DNA of 8,349 nt, from positions 1-8,349 of the forward strand of contig DAOUXE010000033.1 in NCBI GenBank assembly GCA_030666765.1, read 5' to 3'. The DNA comes from Methanosarcinales archaeon (GTDB lineage: Archaea; Halobacteriota; Methanosarcinia; Methanosarcinales; Methanogasteraceae). The notes under the pieces were generated by a model that made no database searches, was not told the DNA's origin, and saw nothing but the letters and a program-made list of their open reading frames with translations. Every line of letters starts with the position of its first letter. Within the stretch, counting starts at the first letter, position 1. Positions 5,657-8,349 of this stretch are shown here, piece after piece. Both the position numbers and the translations under genes were made by a program.

Positions 5657-6232
5657 ATGAATGGAGCAGAATTGAGAGTATTAGCAGGATTTTTCCCCGC
5701 AACAAAAGATATTACGATCAAAGAACTGGAACAGAGGAGTGACTACTCTTATGAGCGCGTATACTCCACCCTCAAAAAATTAAGTGAATATGGCGCAGTT
5801 ATGAGAAATAAAGTTGGTAGAATCTTAACTTTTTCACTGGTTCCGGAGAGCGATCTGGCACTACTGGGTTTCTTTTGCCATTCTATTAAAAGACGATCCG
5901 AATTCGCAAAGTCTAACAGAAATATGTGGAAGCTTCTGAAAGAATTTTCTGCAAATGACGGCATCAGATGCGCGGTCCTCTTCGGAAGCTATGCAAAAGG
6001 CAACGCTTCGGATGAGAGTGATGTGGATGTACTCTACGCGGCAGATGCTGATATTGAGATTGATACCGCCGCCAGGTCACTGACACATAAGTACGGCATC
6101 CGTCTAAACCCTTTCAAAGTCAAGTCGATCAAAGATATCGGGATGGATAACAGGGCTTTTTATGAAGACGTGGCAGAATACAGATACGTCATAAAAGGGC
6201 TGGAATATTTCTATGAACGGGTTTACAGGTGA
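5657..6232 (+). CDS. Winged-helix plus MNT-type nucleotidyltransferase
   Basis: A 191-residue protein with two parts. Residues 1-62 look like a winged-helix DNA-binding domain: helix, ITIKELEQRSDYSYERVYSTLKKLSEYGAV as the recognition-helix region, then a beta-wing ending near FSLV. Residues 104-185 form a minimal nucleotidyltransferase of the polymerase-beta superfamily. It has the signature LFGSYAKG (108-115) followed by the catalytic pair Asp122 and Asp124 in ESDVDVLY. Where a third acidic residue is expected, this protein has Asn151 (GIRLNPF), whereas the neighbouring MNT at 6401 has Asp (GIPIDPI). That may weaken catalysis. Proteins of this build usually pair with a HEPN protein as an autoregulated antitoxin-like partner. 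Here only a 46-residue stump follows, two bases after the stop. The sequence is somewhat more A/T-rich than the genes to its left, consistent with accessory DNA. Confidence 0.82.
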   Translation: MNGAELRVLAGFFPATKDITIKELEQRSDYSYERVYSTLKKLSEYGAVMRNKVGRILTFSLVPESDLALLGFFCHSIKRRSEFAKSNRNMWKLLKEFSANDGIRCAVLFGSYAKGNASDESDVDVLYAADADIEIDTAARSLTHKYGIRLNPFKVKSIKDIGMDNRAFYEDVAEYRYVIKGLEYFYERVYR

Positions 6233-6234
6233 GA

Positions 6235-6375
6235 ATGATGGTGAGAAGTGTACAATGGTTTGAAGAGAGAAGATTGTTCGAAAAAACACCGTTCATCAGA
6301 CGATTAAGTCCTCAATATGTAGAGAAAGCAAGATACGATCTGACGACCAGAGTGAAATCGGCAAGAGATTTTTAA
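6235..6375 (+). CDS. 46-residue ORF, probable N-terminal remnant of a HEPN partner
   Basis: This short frame opens with ATG ATG GTG two bases after the preceding stop. An AGGTGA ribosome-binding sequence (6227-6232) overlaps that stop. The product begins MMVRSVQWFEERRLFEK and continues through TPFIRRLSPQYVEKARYDL, ending shortly afterwards in ARDF. From memory, this matches the beginning of HEPN-type proteins that follow winged-helix/MNT genes: an aromatic/acidic start, then a first helix with KARYDL. Those proteins are normally well over 100 residues. The rest of the four-helix domain and any catalytic residues are absent, and the frame stops at a TAA inside a TATA-like element. I read it as a truncated, probably non-functional gene. 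It could instead be a real small protein. Confidence 0.55.
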   Translation: MMVRSVQWFEERRLFEKTPFIRRLSPQYVEKARYDLTTRVKSARDF

Positions 6376-6377
6376 AG
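6369..6377 (+). promoter_or_regulatory. TATA-like box of the MNT/HEPN pair
   Basis: The element TTTTTAAAG is centred about 28 bases before the ATG at 6401, so the MNT mRNA is probably leaderless. It overlaps the stop codon of the preceding 46-residue ORF. No Shine-Dalgarno precedes 6401, only a C-rich stretch. Confidence 0.55.
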
Positions 6378-6391
6378 CAAAAATAACCAAC
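6372..6391 (+). repeat. Left copy of a direct repeat flanking the MNT/HEPN pair
   Basis: This 20-base copy starts TTAAAGC and ends AACCAAC. It aligns with the copy at 7292-7312 with about 18 matches, allowing one gap. In both copies the first bases contain the TAA stop of the upstream frame. Confidence 0.5.
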
Positions 6392-6400
6392 GCCCCCACC

Positions 6401-6802
6401 ATGCACCCCCAAATCCAGACCCTGATCGAAATCATAAAAACCACCGTAAAGCAGGATATAATCTCGATAATCCTCTTCGGCAGTGCAGCAAAGGGACATC
6501 TCAGAAAAGAGAGCGATATCGACCTCCTGATTATAGTAAAAGAGTACAACGAACCTGTATGCAAAGAATACTGGAAACAGATAAAGAAAAACGGATATCA
6601 GATGCTTGGCATCCCGATAGATCCAATATTCGCAGAAGAAAAAGCGCTTACGGATTTCACAAGTCCGTTTTACCTTGACGTCATAGCGGATGGAAAAGTG
6701 ATCTACGGAAAGGATGTTCTTGATAAGACCACATTCGAGCGATATAATATATCACCTATTATTACAGGAGGTGTCAGAATTGGGTGGAGAGTTTCAGCAT
6801 AG
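6401..6802 (+). CDS. MNT-domain nucleotidyltransferase, antitoxin of a HEPN/MNT pair
   Basis: A 133-residue minimal nucleotidyltransferase. The signature is ILFGSAAKG (24-32), with Gly27-Ser28, then the metal-binding pair Asp39 and Asp41 in ESDIDLL. A likely third carboxylate is Asp74 in GIPIDPI. In characterised HEPN/MNT systems, the MNT protein neutralises the HEPN RNase by transferring AMP to it. The intact motif suggests an active enzyme here. The last residues (about 119-133) are encoded by the DNA that also carries the HEPN Shine-Dalgarno and start, so translation of the two is coupled. The TATA-like box about 28 bases upstream predicts a leaderless mRNA for the pair, independent of the winged-helix/MNT gene to the left. 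The substrate is inferred from the neighbour; no chemistry can be read directly. Confidence 0.87.
   Translation: MHPQIQTLIEIIKTTVKQDIISIILFGSAAKGHLRKESDIDLLIIVKEYNEPVCKEYWKQIKKNGYQMLGIPIDPIFAEEKALTDFTSPFYLDVIADGKVIYGKDVLDKTTFERYNISPIITGGVRIGWRVSA
6767..6773 (+). promoter_or_regulatory. Strong Shine-Dalgarno that fixes the HEPN start
   Basis: GGAGGTG lies inside the MNT gene and ends six bases before an in-frame TTG at 6780. It is the best ribosome-binding site in the window, and it argues for TTG over the in-frame ATG at 6714, which has no such site. Confidence 0.75.
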
Positions 6803-7295
6803 ATGGGAGGCAAGGTCTCTTGCATATCTGAAGGATGCTTATGGGGACCTGATGATGGCAAAAAATGCGCTTGAATTCGAGATGTACGCTGGTTGCCTTT
6901 TTCACTGCCAGCAAGGGATCGAGAAATGCATGAAATCCGTGCTTGCGCTCTCTGGGATTCTGATATCCAAAGATCACCGGATAGCAGACATATTTCGTGA
7001 TGAAACCGAAAACTTTGGAGAATTTGAGGAACAGTTTCAGGCGCTTCTTCCGGATGTCTCGGAGATTGAATGGTATTATATCCCAACCAGATATTCAGTG
7101 AGTGTAAGGGGGGATGTTTATGTAAGGGAGTTTTCGAAAAATGAGGCTGGAAGAGTTTATCAAACAACATCGGCGTTTGTAGAACTTTCCAGAGATTTTA
7201 TCGAGCGCAGAATCGAAAAACCCATATCAAACGATAGAAAAGATTTGGTTGAGCTGCTGATGAGCGAGTATACGGATGTGGTCAGGCGCAATTAA
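6780..7295 (+). CDS. HEPN-domain protein, putative RNase toxin of the MNT/HEPN pair
   Basis: A 171-residue, mostly helical protein of the HEPN family (higher eukaryotes and prokaryotes nucleotide-binding). Family marks are a first helix with YLKDAYGDLMMAKNALE (16-32), the helix-2 core CLFHCQQGIEKCMKSVLA (39-56, where many members read FHAQQAAEKALKA), the KDH segment (64-66) and YYIPTRY (99-105). It probably acts on RNA as the toxin opposite the MNT antitoxin encoded just before it. I do not see a clear R-x4-6-H catalytic motif of the classic HEPN RNases. The KDHR segment near residue 64 is the only candidate, so activity is uncertain. The start is the TTG at 6780, set by the strong Shine-Dalgarno, giving a 23-base overlap with the MNT gene. 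nmd3 follows 29 bases downstream on the same strand. Confidence 0.85.
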   Translation: MGGEFQHRWEARSLAYLKDAYGDLMMAKNALEFEMYAGCLFHCQQGIEKCMKSVLALSGILISKDHRIADIFRDETENFGEFEEQFQALLPDVSEIEWYYIPTRYSVSVRGDVYVREFSKNEAGRVYQTTSAFVELSRDFIERRIEKPISNDRKDLVELLMSEYTDVVRRN

Positions 7296-7312
7296 AGCCA
7301 AGATCAACCAAC
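7292..7312 (+). repeat. Right copy of the direct repeat, just upstream of nmd3
   Basis: This 21-base copy (TTAAAGC to AACCAAC) matches 6372-6391. It contains the HEPN stop codon. Its TTAAAG is about 30 bases before the nmd3 ATG, so it could also serve as a weak TATA element for nmd3. Confidence 0.5.
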
Positions 7313-7317
7313 AGGAG
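7313..7317 (+). promoter_or_regulatory. Shine-Dalgarno of nmd3
   Basis: AGGAG lies seven bases before the ATG at 7325, at normal spacing. It confirms the nmd3 start despite the unusual His/Pro-rich first codons. Confidence 0.65.
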
Positions 7318-7324
7318 AACCCCA

Positions 7325-8349
7325 ATGCCCAAAACCCCCACCCACGCCACCCACCCCCACCCGCGCACACTCTTCTGCCCCGAATGCGGCAGAGAAACCA
7401 GTGAGTTCTACAACAACCGGTGCAGAGACTGCTTCTGTAAAAGCGTAACCATAATCGAGTGCCCGCCCGTCATAAAGATCCGCATCTGCCCGGTCTGCGG
7501 CGCATATCACACCGCGGGAAAGTGGATCGAAGCTGCGAGCATGAAAGAGATGTTCCTCTCTGAAATATCAAGATCGGTAAAGCTGCACCCTGACGCAAAG
7601 GACCTAAAACTCGATTTCTATGAAGAAGAGCTCGATCCGTCGAGATACCTGATACATATCTCGGCAAGCGCGGTTCTAAGTGATCTTAGCATCTCAGCAA
7701 CCGCAGATACCGAGATACGGATCAAGAGAGAGACCTGTGATGCCTGCAGCAGGATTGCAGGGGGTTACTATGCCGGAATCGTCCAGTTGCGGGCAGATCA
7801 CCGCCACATCACCGAGGAAGAGATCGAACGATGCATCCAACTGGCAGACCACCGGTTAAATAAGCTCACGTCGAAAGGAGACCGGTTTGCATTCATTTCC
7901 AAGATCGAGGAACTGAAAGAGGGGGTCGACCTCTACATCGGGTCGATCAGCGCATGTAAGCAGGTGGGAAACGCGATCCTCAAGGAACTCAGCGGGACGT
8001 CCGCCATATCGTCATCACTCGTCGGAAAAAAGGACGGCGAGGATCTGTATCGGATTACCTGCGCGGTGCGGCTTCCTGAGTTCGTACGTGGCGATGTCGC
8101 GTCCATAGAGGGCAGTGTGATCGAGGTTACGCATCAGGACAGGCAGATTCACGGCACCGATCTCTCTGATGGATCAAAGGCATCGTTTGATGCTGGCGTG
8201 CCTGCCGTGAGGCTTGGCAGCAGGAAGGATGCGGTGACCGCGGTTCTGGTCGCGATCGAGAAGGATACGGTTCAGGTGCTGGATCCGGAGACTTATGAGA
8301 CTGTTCTTCTGAAGAAACCAGCGTTTTTACATGCGGAAGCTGGAAGCGA
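7325..8349 (+). CDS. nmd3: NMD3-family ribosome biogenesis protein, partial at its 3' end
   Basis: Homologue of eukaryotic NMD3, the adaptor that binds the 60S subunit late in its maturation. The archaeal protein is taken to act in large-subunit biogenesis, although export is irrelevant there. My translation covers 341 codons to the window edge, close to a full archaeal NMD3. The N-terminal zinc-binding part has successive Cys pairs: FCPECGR (Cys18, Cys21), CRDCFC (33-38), CPVCG (near 55-59) and later CDACSR (near 138-143). After this comes the family segment GGYYAGIVQLR (near 146-156). The remaining part is alpha/beta with an acidic EEEIER helix and ends in OB-like strands. Residues 2-14 are a His/Pro/Thr-rich extension from an extremely C-rich stretch. 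The Shine-Dalgarno at 7313-7317 supports this start. It lies 29 bases after the HEPN gene and may be read through from it. Confidence 0.92.
   Translation, partial: MPKTPTHATHPHPRTLFCPECGRETSEFYNNRCRDCFCKSVTIIECPPVIKIRICPVCGAYHTAGKWIEAASMKEMFLSEISRSVKLHPDAKDLKLDFYEEELDPSRYLIHISASAVLSDLSISATADTEIRIKRETCDACSRIAGGYYAGIVQLRADHRHITEEEIERCIQLADHRLNKLTSKGDRFAFISKIEELKEGVDLYIGSISACKQVGNAILKELSGTSAISSSLVGKKDGEDLYRITCAVRLPEFVRGDVASIEGSVIEVTHQDRQIHGTDLSDGSKASFDAGVPAVRLGSRKDAVTAVLVAIEKDTVQVLDPETYETVLLKKPAFLHAEAGS
7335..7362 (-). other. G-quadruplex-forming tract on the nmd3 template strand
   Basis: The plus strand has five C runs of at least three (7335-7339, 7341-7343, 7350-7352, 7354-7358, 7360-7362). 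The minus strand therefore has five G tracts with one-base and seven-base loops, a canonical three-tetrad quadruplex pattern. It covers about codons 4-13 of nmd3, on the strand that RNA polymerase reads. Confidence 0.65.

Noticed and set aside
6714..6779. ATG start at 6714 for the HEPN protein
   Set aside because: It lacks a ribosome-binding site and would overlap the MNT gene by 89 bases. The perfect GGAGGTG before TTG 6780 is far better.
6703..7170. 155-codon minus-strand frame opposite the HEPN gene
   Set aside because: It is antisense to a well-supported gene. The His/Pro/Leu-rich product is typical of a shadow frame.
1..8349. CRISPR array, insertion sequence or origin of replication
   Set aside because: No regularly spaced repeats with unique spacers, no transposase or terminal inverted repeats around a gene, and no origin-type repeat cluster were seen.

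Overview
The window looks like chromosomal DNA from a methanogen-type or ANME-type euryarchaeon. Several archaeal markers sit together: a RIO2 kinase, an NMD3 homologue, a PAC2-family proteasome chaperone, a DUF473 protein, and a tRNA-Cys with no encoded CCA. Several genes have TATA-like boxes about 27-31 bases before the start codon, and some of these suggest leaderless mRNAs. The exact order or genus cannot be read from the sequence. Both ends cut through genes.

Layout, left to right. Positions 1-1521 on the minus strand hold a class I SAM-dependent methyltransferase (529-1521), then a partial lipid-anchored cupredoxin with a Pro/Thr-rich stalk (1-470). A short divergent promoter region (1522-1592) separates these from a two-ACT-domain aspartate kinase on the plus strand (1593-2990). 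A 313-base gap follows, carrying a perfect inverted repeat and T-rich tracts. Next, on the minus strand, come rio2 (3304-4164) and, immediately upstream of it, tRNA-Cys(GCA) (4172-4244). Only seven bases separate the tRNA from the rio2 start codon. A second divergent promoter region leads into a plus-strand pair: the PAC2-family chaperone (4368-5102), ending in an HbYX-like Met-Tyr-Gly tail, and the DUF473 protein (5105-5497).

After a G-rich 159-base gap come two nucleotidyltransferase modules. The first is a winged-helix plus MNT protein (5657-6232). It is followed by a 46-residue ORF (6235-6375) that looks like the N-terminal stump of a HEPN partner. The second is a compact MNT/HEPN pair (6401-6802 and 6780-7295), overlapping by 23 bases, with a strong Shine-Dalgarno and a TTG start on the HEPN gene. 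It is a probable type VII toxin-antitoxin. The window ends in nmd3 (7325 to past the right edge), whose first codons form a strong G-quadruplex-forming tract on the template strand.

Most genes are core archaeal housekeeping functions: amino-acid biosynthesis, small- and large-subunit ribosome maturation, and proteasome assembly. The accessory part is 5657-7295. There, near-identical 20-21-base motifs flank the complete MNT/HEPN pair, one upstream of it and one directly upstream of nmd3. I read this as a toxin-antitoxin cassette inserted or rearranged next to nmd3, with decay of the neighbouring older module. That reading is inference.
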